DNA of 64,000 bases, taken from Pseudoxanthomonas sp. z9 (GTDB lineage Bacteria; Pseudomonadota; Gammaproteobacteria; Xanthomonadales; Xanthomonadaceae). The stretch is taken from contig NZ_VFID01000007.1 in NCBI RefSeq assembly GCF_006542425.1, positions 682,001-746,000 on the forward strand. Reading direction: 5' to 3'. Both the position numbers and the translations under genes were made by a program. This document shows, one piece after another, positions 54,862-64,000 of the stretch (the first letter of the stretch is position 1; each line of letters starts with the position of its first letter). The notes beneath the pieces were generated by a model, which saw only the letters and a program-made list of their open reading frames with translations, ran no database searches and was not told the origin of the DNA.

Positions 54862-56823
54862 ATGACCCGTCCCACCCCACTCATCGTACTCGCTGCGGCG
54901 CTCGCGCTCCTGCCCCTGGCCGCCGTCCGCGCGCAGAACCTGGATGCGCAACGGCCACAACTGCGCGCGGCGCTGGAAGCCGCCGAGCGTGGGCAGTTCA
55001 ACGCCGCGCAGTATGCAAGCCTCGCCTCGCACCCGATCTATGGCTGGATCGAACTGGCCGCGCTGCGCCGCGACGTCGACAAGCTGCCGACCTCGCAGGC
55101 GCAGGCTTTCCTCAAGCGCTACGAAGGCCAGGCGGTGGCGGAGAACTTCCGCGCCCTGTGGCTGGCGTCGCTGGCCCGCCGGCAGGACTGGCCGACCTTC
55201 CTCGGCGCGTGGAAGCCCACCGAAAACACCACCCTGCGCTGCGCCGAACTGGATGCGCGCCAGGCCACCGGCCGTGCCGACGCGCAGTGGGTCAAGGACG
55301 CGCAGGCGTTGTGGCGCGGCGCGGCCAAGTCGCTGCCGGACGGTTGCGATCCGGTGTTCGCGATCCTCGCCAACAAGGGCGGCCTGCCACCCGCGCTGCG
55401 CTGGGAGCGCATCGACGCGGCCGCCGCCGAGAGCCAGACCGCGGTGATGCGCACCGCCGCGCGCGGCCTGCCGGGAGACGAAGCCGTGCTGGCCAACGAC
55501 TACGCCGCCTTCATCGACGCCGTGCACCCGCGCGCCTTGAACTGGCCGAAGACCGATCGCAGCCGGCGCATGGCCAGCTATGGCCTGGCGCGGCTGGCCA
55601 GCCGCGATCCCGGCGCCGCCGAGACCCAACTGCCGCAGTACGCCAGCGCGCTGGGCATGACCGAAGCCGATCGCGGCCGCGTGCTCTACCAGATCGCCCT
55701 GTGGACGGTGGCGTCCTACGAGCCCGATTCGGCGCGCCGCCTAAACGCCGTTCCCGAGTCGGCCTACGACGAACGCCTGCACGAATGGCGCGTGCGCGAG
55801 GCGATGGCGCGTGGCGACTGGCGCGCCGCGCTGGTCGCGTTGCGCAAGATGCCGGCCAAGCAGCGCGAGGATTCGCGCTGGCGCTATTTCGAGGCCCGGA
55901 TGGCCGAGAAGACCGGTGACGCCGCCGCCGCGCAACCCTTGCTGCGCGAGGCCGCGCGCGCGCCGACCTTCCACGGCTTCCTCGCCGCCGACCGGCTCAA
56001 GCAGCCCTACGCGCTGTGCCCGTGGATACCCGACGACGACAAGGCGGCCAAGGACGCCATCGCCCGCGATCCCGCCATCGTCCGCGCGATGGAATTGTGG
56101 AAGCTGGATCGCTCCGGCTGGGCGGTTGCCGAATGGAACAGCGCGCTGGCGCGCTTCGACGACACCCAGCGCCGCATCGCAGTGGAAGTGGCGCAGGACA
56201 ACGGCTGGTTCGACCGCGCGGTGTTCTCGCTGGGCAAGCGTCCGGACGAACAGCGCCTGTACCAGTTGCGCTTTCCGCTGCACCACGGCGAGACCATCCG
56301 CCGCGAATCCGCCCGCCACGCGCTGGACCCCGCCTGGGTGGCCGCCGAGATCCGCGCCGAAAGCGTGTTCAATCCGCGTGCGCGCTCCGGCGCCAACGCG
56401 ATGGGCCTGATGCAGGTGGTGCCGGCCACCGGCGCGGCCACCGCCAGGCGCCTGGGCCTGCCCTGGGGCGGTGCCGCCAGCCTGTACGATTCGGACACCA
56501 ACATCGCGCTGGGCACCGCCTACCTGCGCGAAATGGAAAACAAGTACGGCGTTCCCTATGTCGCCATCGCCGCCTACAACGCCGGCCCCACCCCGACCGC
56601 ACGCTGGCAGTCGCAGCGGCCCGGCTACGATCCGGACATCTGGATCGAGACCATCAGCTACAAGGAAACCCGCGAGTACGTCGCCCGCATCCTCGCCTTC
56701 AGCGTGATCTACGACTGGCGCCTCAACGGTAATGCCCTGCCGATCAGCGACCGCATGCTCGGCAAGCTCGACGGCAAGCGCCGCGAGTTCACCTGCCCGG
56801 ATGCGCGGATGCCGAAGAGCTGA
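54862..56823 (+). CDS. slt: Soluble lytic murein transglycosylase
   Basis: A 653-aa periplasmic enzyme with a signal peptide (cleavage near VRAQ, residue 25). The long alpha-superhelical U-domain (about 30-470) precedes the lysozyme-like C domain, where catalytic E500 lies in [20 protein letters not shown], then [10 protein letters not shown] and [14 protein letters not shown]. It cleaves glycan strands to 1,6-anhydromuropeptides. Followed 31 bp later by cca. Confidence 0.96.
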   Translation: MTRPTPLIVLAAALALLPLAAVRAQNLDAQRPQLRAALEAAERGQFNAAQYASLASHPIYGWIELAALRRDVDKLPTSQAQAFLKRYEGQAVAENFRALWLASLARRQDWPTFLGAWKPTENTTLRCAELDARQATGRADAQWVKDAQALWRGAAKSLPDGCDPVFAILANKGGLPPALRWERIDAAAAESQTAVMRTAARGLPGDEAVLANDYAAFIDAVHPRALNWPKTDRSRRMASYGLARLASRDPGAAETQLPQYASALGMTEADRGRVLYQIALWTVASYEPDSARRLNAVPESAYDERLHEWRVREAMARGDWRAALVALRKMPAKQREDSRWRYFEARMAEKTGDAAAAQPLLREAARAPTFHGFLAADRLKQPYALCPWIPDDDKAAKDAIARDPAIVRAMELWKLDRSGWAVAEWNSALARFDDTQRRIAVEVAQDNGWFDRAVFSLGKRPDEQRLYQLRFPLHHGETIRRESARHALDPAWVAAEIRAESVFNPRARSGANAMGLMQVVPATGAATARRLGLPWGGAASLYDSDTNIALGTAYLREMENKYGVPYVAIAAYNAGPTPTARWQSQRPGYDPDIWIETISYKETREYVARILAFSVIYDWRLNGNALPISDRMLGKLDGKRREFTCPDARMPKS

Positions 56824-56854
56824 TCCCCTCGCCACGATCCGGCATCATGCCCGC

Positions 56855-58093
56855 ATGAAGACCTATCTCGTCGGCGGCGCGGTACGTGATCGATTGCTGG
56901 GCATCGAGGCTGGCGACCGCGACCATGTCGTGGTCGGCGCCACGCCCGTGCAGATGTTGGCGTTGGGCTACAAGCAGGTGGGCCAGGATTTCCCGGTGTT
57001 CCTGCACCCGGACAGCGGCGAGGAATACGCGCTGGCGCGCACCGAGCGCAAGCGCGGGCGTGGATATCGGGGATTCGAGGTCGATGCCGATCCCTCGGTC
57101 ACCCTGGAAGAGGACCTGCAGCGGCGCGATTTCACCATCAATGCCATCGCCGAGGATGAGGACGGCCGCATCGTCGATCCCTATGGCGGCGCGAAGGATC
57201 TGGAGGCACGCGTGCTGCGGCATGTCGGCCCGGCCTTCATCGAGGATCCGCTGCGGGTGCTGCGCGCGGCCCGCTTCATGGCCCGCTTCGCGCCGCTGGG
57301 TTTCGCGGTCGCGGCGGAGACGATGGCGCTGATGCGCGAGATGTCGGCCAGTGGCGAACTCGACACGCTGGTGCCGGAGCGGGTCTGGCAGGAACTGCGC
57401 CGCGCATTGGCCTGCGCGCGTCCCTCCGCATTCCTGCGCACCCTGCACGAAGCCGGCGCGCTGGCCAGCGTATTGCCCGAGGTGGACGCGCTCTACGGCG
57501 TACCGCAGCGCGCCGAATACCATCCCGAAGTCGATACCGGCGTGCACCAGCAGATGGTCAGCGACATGGCCGCGCGGCTGGCGCCGGGTGACGATCTGAT
57601 CGGCTTCGCCGCGCTCTGCCACGACCTGGGCAAGGCGCTCACGCCGGAGGAAGAGCTGCCGCGCCACGTCATGCACGAACAGCGCGGCGTCGCGCCGGTG
57701 CTGGCATTGTGCGAAAGGCTGAAGGTGCCGCTGGAACACCGCGACCTGGCAGTGATTGCCTGCCGCGAGCATCTCAACGTGCATCGCCTGGACGAACTGC
57801 GCGACGCCACCGTCTTCGAACTTCTGTCGCGCTGCGATGCGTTCCGCCGGCCCGAACGCATCACGAGGCTGGCGCTGGTTTGCGAGGCCGACAAGCGCGG
57901 CCGGCTCGGCAACGAGGACGCGGATTATCCACAGGGACCGGCACTGGTGCGGCTGCATGCGGCGGCGATGGCGATCAACGCGCGCGAACTGGCGGCTTCG
58001 GGGCTCAGCGGCCCGGAAGTGGGGGAAGCCCTGAAGCGTGCGCGCATCGCCGCGATCGGCGCGGCCCGGCGGGTGATGCCCGCGCAGGGCTAG
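56855..58093 (+). CDS. cca: CCA-adding enzyme (multifunctional CCA protein)
   Basis: A 412-aa class II tRNA nucleotidyltransferase that adds or repairs the 3' CCA. Seen: [13 protein letters not shown], the catalytic DxD in [35 protein letters not shown], and a C-terminal HD domain ([10 protein letters not shown]) that gives phosphatase/phosphodiesterase activity in the gammaproteobacterial form. Its TAG stop shares a CTAG with the stop of the convergent AraC gene. Confidence 0.96.
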   Translation: MKTYLVGGAVRDRLLGIEAGDRDHVVVGATPVQMLALGYKQVGQDFPVFLHPDSGEEYALARTERKRGRGYRGFEVDADPSVTLEEDLQRRDFTINAIAEDEDGRIVDPYGGAKDLEARVLRHVGPAFIEDPLRVLRAARFMARFAPLGFAVAAETMALMREMSASGELDTLVPERVWQELRRALACARPSAFLRTLHEAGALASVLPEVDALYGVPQRAEYHPEVDTGVHQQMVSDMAARLAPGDDLIGFAALCHDLGKALTPEEELPRHVMHEQRGVAPVLALCERLKVPLEHRDLAVIACREHLNVHRLDELRDATVFELLSRCDAFRRPERITRLALVCEADKRGRLGNEDADYPQGPALVRLHAAAMAINARELAASGLSGPEVGEALKRARIAAIGAARRVMPAQG

Positions 58094-58920
58094 CCGACGG
58101 CCTCGCGTCGCGCGAAGTCGCCCGGCGTCATGCCGATCAGGGTGTGGAAATCGCGGATGAAATGGGCCTGGTCGAAGTAGCCGAGTTCCAGCGCCAGTTG
58201 CGCCCAGTCCACCGCTACTCCAGCCTGGATGCGCGCGACCGCCTCGTGCAGGCGATAGCGGTTGATGATCCATTTCGGCCCCACGCCCACGTAGTGCTTG
58301 AACAGGCGTTGCAGGGCGCGCTTGCCGGGTTCGCCCTGCGCGACGAGCTGTTCGACCGAGATGATTGCGGGGTCCGCGGCAATACGCGCGATGCACGCGG
58401 CCGCCTGCGCCACCTTCGGATCCGCCGTTGGCCGACGCTCGGCCAGGAACTGCTCGGCCAGCGCCACGCGTGCTTGAAAGTCCACGGCTGCGCGGATCGC
58501 ATCCACCCAGGCATGGCCCGCCTCGCCCAGAATGGACGCCACCGGCAGACTGCGATTGGTGAGCGTCGATACATCCGCACGCAGGAAGGGCTGGAATCCA
58601 CCGGGCCGGAACTTGATGCCGAAGGCGTAACTGTTCCCGCTCAGCCAGCGCGTGTAGCGACCGGTATGCACACCGTGGATGCCGGCTTCGGCCGGCTCGA
58701 TCACCAGATGCACGCTGGGATGCGGCAGGGTTTCCTGCTGCTGTGGCGAAACGCCTTCCAGGTGCCAGTCCACTTGCCAGAAGTGCTCGATCCAGTCGCT
58801 CAAGGCAGCTGCGGGCAGTTGGCGCCGGTGCTGGAACGCCCCCGCCTCCAGCCGCTGCCGGAGCACTCCGCGCGGCTTGCCGGGATCAAGCGGATCGGGG
58901 GACATGCCGGTGGCCTTCAT
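58090..58920 (-). CDS. AraC-family regulator (DUF6597-like N-terminus)
   Basis: A 276-aa regulator. The N-terminal domain has [13 protein letters not shown] and [13 protein letters not shown], a pattern of DUF6597-type sensor parts. The C-terminal AraC HTH is [20 protein letters not shown] and [18 protein letters not shown]. Start ATG 58920; an ATG at 58905 (AAGG upstream) is an alternative. It diverges from the DUF3224 gene at 59115, a natural target. Confidence 0.88.
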   Translation of the reverse strand: MKATGMSPDPLDPGKPRGVLRQRLEAGAFQHRRQLPAAALSDWIEHFWQVDWHLEGVSPQQQETLPHPSVHLVIEPAEAGIHGVHTGRYTRWLSGNSYAFGIKFRPGGFQPFLRADVSTLTNRSLPVASILGEAGHAWVDAIRAAVDFQARVALAEQFLAERRPTADPKVAQAAACIARIAADPAIISVEQLVAQGEPGKRALQRLFKHYVGVGPKWIINRYRLHEAVARIQAGVAVDWAQLALELGYFDQAHFIRDFHTLIGMTPGDFARREAVG

Positions 58921-59114
58921 GCTGTCGCGTTTGTCCAATTCTCCGGCGCGGGAATGTACTGCAATACGCGTGCCGGCAGCGAGCACGGCATGCGGACCAG
59001 ACCATGTGGCGACACTTCATCCAGGGCTCCATCATGGCCTCCACACTGGGCACGGCGGTCGCCGGAAAGCCCGCCGCCACCACCCTTTCCAACGCCATCT
59101 CCGAGGACACCGTC

Positions 59115-59516
59115 ATGACCCGACACGCGCAGGGCGAATTCGAAGTGAAGCTGGCGCCGCAAGGTGCCATGCCCGGCATCGAGGCCGCACGATTGGGCCG
59201 GCAGACCATCGGCAAGACCTTCCGGGGCGATCTGGAGGCGACCAGCCTGGGCGAGATGCTGGCGGTGATGACGGAGGTGCGCGGTTCGGCCGGCTATGTC
59301 GCGATGGAGCGCGTGGATGGCCGCCTGCACGGGCGCCGGGGCTCCTTCGTGTTGCAGCACTTCGCCTTCATGGATCGCGGCCAGCCGGAGCTGAGCGTGC
59401 GGGTGGTGCCGGACTCCGGCACCGATGAGTTGGCCGGGCTGAGCGGACAGATGACCATCCGCATCGAGGAAGGCCGCCATTTCTACGGCTTCGACTACCG
59501 GTTGCCGGAAGGCTAG
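59115..59516 (+). CDS. DUF3224 domain protein
   Basis: A 133-aa small beta-barrel protein of the DUF3224 family, beginning RHAQGEFEVKLAPQG, the usual family start, with RLGRQTIGKTFRGDLEATS and a glycine-rich middle. The family has no confirmed function and often sits beside AraC or stress genes. GAGG precedes the ATG by eight bases. An upstream in-frame ATG (59004) would add 37 residues of doubtful value. Confidence 0.85.
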   Translation: MTRHAQGEFEVKLAPQGAMPGIEAARLGRQTIGKTFRGDLEATSLGEMLAVMTEVRGSAGYVAMERVDGRLHGRRGSFVLQHFAFMDRGQPELSVRVVPDSGTDELAGLSGQMTIRIEEGRHFYGFDYRLPEG

Positions 59517-59554
59517 CCTCCGGAAGGAGCGACGCAGTGTTCCACCAGATGCTT

Positions 59555-59586
59555 GCAATTAAATAGCGCGCTATGTAAATTGCGGA
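59555..59586. promoter_or_regulatory. OhrR operator upstream of ohrR
   Basis: A dyad with perfect 12-bp core ATAGCGCGCTAT (59563-59574) and AT-rich arms (GCAATTAA / GTAAATTGC) ends 4 bp before the ohrR ATG. The same core recurs before ohr. The position allows autorepression. Confidence 0.8.
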
Positions 59587-59589
59587 GCC

Positions 59590-60054
59590 ATGAACAAGCC
59601 CGCCGCCGCCAAAGCATCCCCCGCCAACCCACTGGCGCTGGACAACCAGCTATGCTTCGCGCTCTATTCGGCGCAGTTGGCGCTCAACAAGGTGTACCGG
59701 CAGTTGCTGGGCAAGCTCGGGCTGACCTATCCGCAGTACCTGGTGATGCTGGTGCTGTGGGAGGGCGATGGGCTGACCGTCTCGCAGATCGGCGAGCGCC
59801 TGTTCCTGGATTCGGCGACCCTGACTCCCCTGCTCAAGCGGCTGGAGGCTGGTGGTCTGATCATCCGGGAGCGCGCGCGCGAGGACGAGCGCCAGGTCAT
59901 CATCAGTCTGACCGCGCGGGGCCGCGCGTTGAAACAGAAGGCTCGCGGCATTCCGGAGGCGCTGCTATGCGCATCCGGCTGCAATCCCCGCGAAGTCATG
60001 GGGCTGAAGTCCCAGTTGGAAGCCCTGCGCGACAACCTGGGGGCGAACACGTGA
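59590..60054 (+). CDS. ohrR: Organic-hydroperoxide-sensing repressor OhrR
   Basis: A 154-aa MarR-family repressor. The sensing cysteine C22 lies in [20 protein letters not shown], and C127 and C131 (LLCASGC) match the C22-C127 two-cysteine arrangement of Xanthomonas OhrR. The winged helix is [20 protein letters not shown] with wing [14 protein letters not shown]. Organic peroxides oxidise C22, a disulfide forms and DNA is released, de-repressing ohr at 60155. Confidence 0.95.
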   Translation: MNKPAAAKASPANPLALDNQLCFALYSAQLALNKVYRQLLGKLGLTYPQYLVMLVLWEGDGLTVSQIGERLFLDSATLTPLLKRLEAGGLIIRERAREDERQVIISLTARGRALKQKARGIPEALLCASGCNPREVMGLKSQLEALRDNLGANT

Positions 60055-60069
60055 ACCGCTTTTTTCCCG

Positions 60070-60092
60070 ACATAAATAGCGCGCTATTAAAT
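60070..60092. promoter_or_regulatory. OhrR operator upstream of ohr
   Basis: The ohrR-ohr gap repeats the 12-bp core ATAGCGCGCTAT at 60076-60087 with AT-rich flanks, 68 bp before the ohr ATG. A further half-like element TAAATAGCTAGC follows. Confidence 0.8.
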
Positions 60093-60154
60093 AGCTAGCA
60101 AATAACCGGTCGTGGCGCCCGGCTCCGCCGCCACTTTCCTCCACGGAGATTCCC

Positions 60155-60583
60155 ATGTCGATCGAGAAAGTCCTCTATACCGCCCATGCCACCGCCACCG
60201 GCGGCCGCGACGGCCGCGCCGTGTCCTCGGACAACGTGCTGGACGTGAAGCTCACCACCCCGCGCGAGCTCGGTGGCGCGGGTGGTGACGGCACCAATCC
60301 GGAACAGCTGTTCGCCGCCGGCTACTCGGCCTGCTTCCTCGGCGCGCTGAAGTTCGTCGCCGGTCAGGCCAAGGCCAAGCTGCCGGCCGAGACCCGCATC
60401 GACGGCAGCGTCGGCATCGGCCAGATCCCCGGCGGCTTCGGCATCGAGGCCGAACTGCGCATCCACCTGCCGGGCCTGCCGCGCGAAGAGGCCGAGGCGC
60501 TGGTGCAGCAGGCGCACCAGGTGTGCCCATACTCCAACGCCACCCGCGGCAACATCGACGTGCGTCTGGTGGTCGTCGACTGA
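60155..60583 (+). CDS. ohr: Organic hydroperoxide reductase Ohr
   Basis: A 142-aa thiol peroxidase reducing organic and fatty-acid hydroperoxides with lipoylated proteins as electron donors. The catalytic cysteines are C60 ([15 protein letters not shown]) and C124 ([13 protein letters not shown]), with the conserved Arg in [13 protein letters not shown]. Length is standard. A GGAG ribosome site precedes the ATG. It follows ohrR after 100 bp. Confidence 0.97.
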   Translation: MSIEKVLYTAHATATGGRDGRAVSSDNVLDVKLTTPRELGGAGGDGTNPEQLFAAGYSACFLGALKFVAGQAKAKLPAETRIDGSVGIGQIPGGFGIEAELRIHLPGLPREEAEALVQQAHQVCPYSNATRGNIDVRLVVVD

Positions 60584-60598
60584 TTTGCCTTGCGGCGC

Positions 60599-60623
60599 GT
60601 CCGCCGGTGTTGGACCGGCGGAC
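60599..60623. terminator. Hairpin between convergent ohr and sugar dehydrogenase genes
   Basis: A 10-bp stem GTCCGCCGGT / ACCGGCGGAC with a 5-nt loop fills the gap between the two stops. It has no T-run on either side and probably acts as a shared two-way transcript end. Confidence 0.6.
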
Positions 60624-60624
60624 G

Positions 60625-61893
60625 TCAGCCGCGATTGGGCGTGAGCTTCAGCAGGCGCGCATCCGCGCCGTCTTCCAGCAACCAGATCGCACCGTCGGGC
60701 CCTTGCTCCACTTCGCGGATGCGGCGTCCCATCGGATAGCGTTTCACTTCGCGCGGCGCATCACCGAATTCAACCTGGATCAACGCCTGCGACGCGAGAC
60801 CGCCGATGAAACCACGCCCACGGAAGTACGGAAACAGATCCGCCTGGTAAATGATGAATCCGGCCGGCGCGATCACCGGCGTCCATGAAATCTCCGGCGC
60901 GTTGAATTCGGGTCGGGTCGGATGATCCGGAATCGGGCTGCCGTCGTAATTGTCACCGTTGGAAACGATCGGCCAGCCATAGTTGGAGCCGCGCTCGATC
61001 AGGTTCAGTTCGTCGCCGCCGGCCGGTCCCATCTCGTGCGCCCACAGCCTGCCCGCCGGGTCGAACGCCAGTCCCAGTACATTGCGATGGCCCAGTGACC
61101 AGACCTGCGCCGCTACCCCACCCTGGTTGGCGAAGGGATTGTCGGGCGGCACGCTGCCATCGTCATTGAGCCGGATGATCTTGCCGAGATTGCTCTGCAT
61201 GTCCTGCGCGGGCGACGCCTTCTGGCGCTCGCCGGAACTGATCCACAGCTTGCCCTGCGCATCGAACAGCATGCGGTGACTGTAGTGGGCATCGCCGGTG
61301 ACCCTGGGTACCTGCCGCCAGATCACCTGCAATCCTTCCAGCCGTCCGGTGTTGGCGCCGGCATCGATCACCAGCCGCGCCCGCGCCACCGCCGCGCCGC
61401 GCGTGCTACTGGTGCCGGGCTCGGCAAAGCTCACGTAGATCATCCCGTTGTCGGCGAACCGCGGATGCAGGATCACGTCGCCGAAGCCCCCCTGGCCGCC
61501 ATAGGCCACGGTGGGCACCCCGCTGATCTCGCCACTTTGCCCGGTGGCGGGATTCAACAGGCGCAGGCGGCCGGGCTTCTCGGTCACCAGCAGGCGCCCA
61601 TCCGGCAGGAAGGTCATCGCCCACGGCTGGTCGAAGCGCGCGACTTCGGTGCTGACGAAGGGCGGATCGGGAATCCGCAATGCGGGCTGCGTCCCGCCGG
61701 TCACCTGTGGTGCCGCCGGCGCAGCCTGGGCGGCAGTCGCGACCGGCTGGGACGGCACGTGGCCCGCAAGCACGACCGGTGTCGACGCGGGTTCACCCCG
61801 GTCGTCATCGTTTCCCGTCACGGCGACCGCATTGCCGTCGCAGGCGACCAGCGACAGGGCCAGGCAGGTGACATTCCAGGCGGACAGGTTCAT
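60625..61893 (-). CDS. PQQ-type sugar dehydrogenase lipoprotein (Asd/YliI-like)
   Basis: A 422-aa six-bladed beta-propeller of the glucose/sorbosone dehydrogenase family. A lipobox LVAC places the lipidated Cys at residue 18; a Pro/Ala linker follows to about residue 70. Seen: FDQPWAMTFLPDGRLLVTEK, the catalytic-His region GDAHYSHRMLFDAQGKLWIS, and SLGHRNVLGLAFDPAGRLWA. It oxidises aldoses in the periplasm with PQQ and Ca2+. No pqq genes are in the window. Confidence 0.92.
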   Translation of the reverse strand: MNLSAWNVTCLALSLVACDGNAVAVTGNDDDRGEPASTPVVLAGHVPSQPVATAAQAAPAAPQVTGGTQPALRIPDPPFVSTEVARFDQPWAMTFLPDGRLLVTEKPGRLRLLNPATGQSGEISGVPTVAYGGQGGFGDVILHPRFADNGMIYVSFAEPGTSSTRGAAVARARLVIDAGANTGRLEGLQVIWRQVPRVTGDAHYSHRMLFDAQGKLWISSGERQKASPAQDMQSNLGKIIRLNDDGSVPPDNPFANQGGVAAQVWSLGHRNVLGLAFDPAGRLWAHEMGPAGGDELNLIERGSNYGWPIVSNGDNYDGSPIPDHPTRPEFNAPEISWTPVIAPAGFIIYQADLFPYFRGRGFIGGLASQALIQVEFGDAPREVKRYPMGRRIREVEQGPDGAIWLLEDGADARLLKLTPNRG

Positions 61894-61977
61894 GGCCGGA
61901 TTCCAGTCGGGGATGGCTCCTTTTACTCCGGTCCGGCGAAGGAAGTCGTGATCCGGTGCGCGACCCGCGTCGTGGCT

Positions 61978-63054
61978 TCAGACTTTCAGGTACCAGCGCC
62001 GGCGATCCATCAGCCATACGATTGCCCACCAGACCAGCACGAACACCACGGCGAAGGCCAGCGAAGGCAGGTACGGGCCGAACCGGGGGGTCATCCAGTC
62101 GGCGAAACCGTGCCGGTAGATCGCCTGCATCCAGCCCAGCGCGGAGAACGCATAGACCATCACCGCCGAGCCGGCATAGGCCGCGATCGCATTGACACCG
62201 AAGCTGCGGCCCCAGGGACGCAGTCCTTTCCGATCGATCAGTACGTGCGCGAGCCACAGTGCCAGCAGCGCCCAGCCCGCCGTCCACACCACGTAGGAGG
62301 ACGTCCATAGGTTCTTGTTCAACGGCAGCCACAACGACCACAGTCCACCAACCGCCAGCGCCAGTGCGGCGGCCGGCAGCAGGCTGCGGGTCTGTTGTCG
62401 CCGCAGCCAGTCGCCGGCGCGCACGCCCAGCAGGGTCGTGGCGATGGCCGGCAACGTGCTGAGCAGTCCTTCGGGATCGTGCCCCCGACCGGTGGCCGGA
62501 TCGAACTGGTACAACAGGTGTCCGAACAACGCGGTGTCGGCACGGCTGGTCAGATTGTCCAGCGGCGCGTAGGAGCCGCCGATCACCAGCAAGGCCCAGT
62601 ACCCCAGCAACAGGACGACCGCCATCAGCCACTGGCTGCGCGGACGCAGGTACAGCGCCATCGCACCGGCGGCGATGAAGCACAGGCCGATCCGCTGCAG
62701 CACGCCCCAGGGACGGAACCACGGTTTGTCCAGCCACCAGAATGCCAGCAGGTGCAACAGCAGGCCGATGGCGACGATCTTCGCGCCGCGCCAGAGCACC
62801 GCGCGCAGCAAGGCACCGCGATCGCCGCCGGCTTCCAGCCGCGGCGAGACACCCAGCGAAATCGACACGCCGACGATGAACAGGAAGAACGGGAAGATCA
62901 GATCGGTCGGCGTGCAGCCATGCCACTCGGCGTGCATCAGCGGCGCATACACATGCCCCCAGTCGCCAGGATCATTGACCAGCAGCATCGCCGCCACGGT
63001 GAGGCCACGCAGCGCGTCCACCGAAGAGAAGCGCTGCGGCGCTTTCGTGCTCAT
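61978..63054 (-). CDS. nagX: NagX-like membrane acyltransferase (DUF5009)
   Basis: A 358-aa inner-membrane protein with about ten helices, related to heparan-alpha-glucosaminide N-acetyltransferase. The hallmarks SVDALRGLTVAAMLLVNDPG and PTDLIFPFFLFIVGVSISLG lie in the first 75 residues. In xanthomonads nagX belongs to the N-acetylglucosamine utilisation genes. 30 bp downstream of nagA, same strand, supporting that role. The start is ATG 63054; a TTG at 63060 is an alternative. Confidence 0.9.
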   Translation of the reverse strand: MSTKAPQRFSSVDALRGLTVAAMLLVNDPGDWGHVYAPLMHAEWHGCTPTDLIFPFFLFIVGVSISLGVSPRLEAGGDRGALLRAVLWRGAKIVAIGLLLHLLAFWWLDKPWFRPWGVLQRIGLCFIAAGAMALYLRPRSQWLMAVVLLLGYWALLVIGGSYAPLDNLTSRADTALFGHLLYQFDPATGRGHDPEGLLSTLPAIATTLLGVRAGDWLRRQQTRSLLPAAALALAVGGLWSLWLPLNKNLWTSSYVVWTAGWALLALWLAHVLIDRKGLRPWGRSFGVNAIAAYAGSAVMVYAFSALGWMQAIYRHGFADWMTPRFGPYLPSLAFAVVFVLVWWAIVWLMDRRRWYLKV

Positions 63055-63084
63055 CTCCAATGCGCTCCGTCGGCGACCGCGATA

Positions 63085-64000
63085 TCAGCCCGCGTGCGCG
63101 GCGTGCTGGCCGTCAATCCAGGTCGCCGCCACCTGCAACTGACCGTCCAGCGCGACCAGGTTCGCGCGGAAGCCAGTGGCGATGCGGCCGTGGGTGGCGG
63201 ACAGTCCGAGGAACTCGGCCGGATAGGTCGAGGCCATGCGCGCGGCTTCGGCCAGCGGCAGTCCCAGCAGGTTCACCGCGTTGCGCACCGCCATCGCCAT
63301 GTCCAGCGCGGAACCGGCGAGCGACCCGGCCGCGTTGCGGACCACGCCGTCCACGGCGGTGATGGTCTCGCCATACAGTTCGTAGCTGGGATCGTCGGAA
63401 CCCACCGGCGGCATCGCGTCAGTCACCAGGAACACCTTGCCGCGCGGCTTGGCCGCCAGCGCGACCCGCAGGCTGCCCGGGTGCACGTGGTGGCCGTCGG
63501 CGATGATGCCGACCCAACTGTGCGGATCCTCCAGCGCGGCGCCGACCGCGCCGGGCTCGCGTCCCTGCAGCGGCGACATCGCGTTGTACAGATGGGTGAA
63601 ACCGCGGATGCCCGCGGCCAGGCCGGCGCGGATTTCCTCGTAGCTGCCGGCGGTATGGCCGGCGGCGACGACCGCGCCGCGCGCCACCAGTGCATGGATG
63701 GTTTCGGTCGGCAGGCGTTCGGGCGCGAGCGTGATCAGGGTGACGCCGTTGTCCAGCGACGAGGCGAGTGCGATCTCCGCCGCGTCCGGCACGCGGAACT
63801 TGCCCGCATCGTGGGTGCCCTTGCGCGCCGGAGCCAGGTACGGCCCTTCCAGGTGGATGCCGAGCACCCCGGGCACGCCCTCGGCGATCGCCTGGCGAGT
63901 CGCGGCGACGGCTTCGCGCATCACGTCGAGATCATCGCTGATCAGGGTCGGCAGGAAACCGGTGGTACCGAACCGGCGGTGCGCTTCGCCAATGCGGCGG
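63085..64000 (-). CDS. nagA: N-acetylglucosamine-6-phosphate deacetylase (5' end outside window)
   Basis: C-terminal 304 codons of an amidohydrolase that deacetylates GlcNAc-6-phosphate. Seen: the HLEGPYLAPARKGTHD metal motif, AAGHTAGSYEEIRAG, GFTHLYNAMSPLQGREPG, IIADGHHVHPGSLRVAL and LVTDAMPPVGSDD, all NagA hallmarks. The frame is open to the right edge, so the true start lies beyond. First of nagA-nagX within the window; amino-sugar or chitin catabolism. Confidence 0.95.
   Translation of the reverse strand, partial: RRIGEAHRRFGTTGFLPTLISDDLDVMREAVAATRQAIAEGVPGVLGIHLEGPYLAPARKGTHDAGKFRVPDAAEIALASSLDNGVTLITLAPERLPTETIHALVARGAVVAAGHTAGSYEEIRAGLAAGIRGFTHLYNAMSPLQGREPGAVGAALEDPHSWVGIIADGHHVHPGSLRVALAAKPRGKVFLVTDAMPPVGSDDPSYELYGETITAVDGVVRNAAGSLAGSALDMAMAVRNAVNLLGLPLAEAARMASTYPAEFLGLSATHGRIATGFRANLVALDGQLQVAATWIDGQHAAHAG

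Overview
The window is GC-rich, densely coded bacterial DNA. Gene content and order point to a gammaproteobacterium of the Lysobacterales (Xanthomonadaceae/Lysobacteraceae; a Luteimonas, Lysobacter or Pseudoxanthomonas-like genome). Supporting features are a CopL-type metal protein, a glutaredoxin-rhodanese fusion, the engB / cytochrome c4 / tandem dsbA block, a GshA with a probable TTG start, an ohrR-ohr pair with OhrR residues C22/C127, and GTGGGAGCGACG-type REP palindromes. This placement is inferred from family resemblance, not from a search. No tRNA, rRNA, CRISPR array, integrase, IS transposase or prophage gene was seen.

Layout. 1-7406: a truncated LuxR-type response regulator diverges from an OprP-like porin, followed by a five-gene D-amino-acid operon (PLP D-amino-acid dehydratase, GntP permease, RpiR regulator, N-acyl-D-amino-acid deacylase, RidA). 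7408-11467: a QEGLA-motif metallopeptidase-like gene, then 11 tandem 147-bp copies of a paired REP palindrome, then rsgA. 11558-18137: alaA, a small unknown gene, an SGNH hydrolase, a NodB deacetylase, a glutaredoxin/IscA-like/rhodanese fusion, an intergenic palindrome mosaic, a DUF924 gene, and a GNAT gene overlapping an AMP nucleosidase. 18249-24820: two overlapping exported amidohydrolases (the second lacks the metal motif), a DUF1761 protein, and a diguanylate cyclase divergent from a DegV gene with a perfect TGTGA-N6-TCACA site between them. 24850-27163: the formaldehyde operon frmR-frmA-fghA.

27334-40988 is a metal-handling island: a small Cys/His exported protein and CusCBA on the plus strand; on the minus strand CopL, a His-rich-tailed cytochrome c, an ECF sigma factor, FecR, a TonB receptor with an STN signalling domain, and a DUF4198 protein. 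Inferred scheme: Cu(I)/Ag(I) is exported by CusCBA while the sigma/FecR/STN-receptor system couples outer-membrane uptake to transcription.

41255-49907 holds hydrolases and regulators (alpha/beta hydrolase, membrane-anchored AraC, class C serine hydrolase, gshA, VIT1-like transporter, AraC, MBL-fold enzyme). 49944-58093 is a core block: engB, cytochrome c4, two DsbA proteins, an endonuclease/phosphatase-fold protein, a TauE/SafE permease, slt and cca. 58090-64000 carries an AraC/DUF3224 divergent pair, ohrR-ohr with two matching operators, a PQQ-type sugar dehydrogenase lipoprotein, and nagX-nagA (nagA runs off the window).

The parts judged most worth following are the 147-bp REP-pair array, the D-amino-acid operon with its paired palindromes, and the Clp/CRP-like site at the diguanylate cyclase gene.
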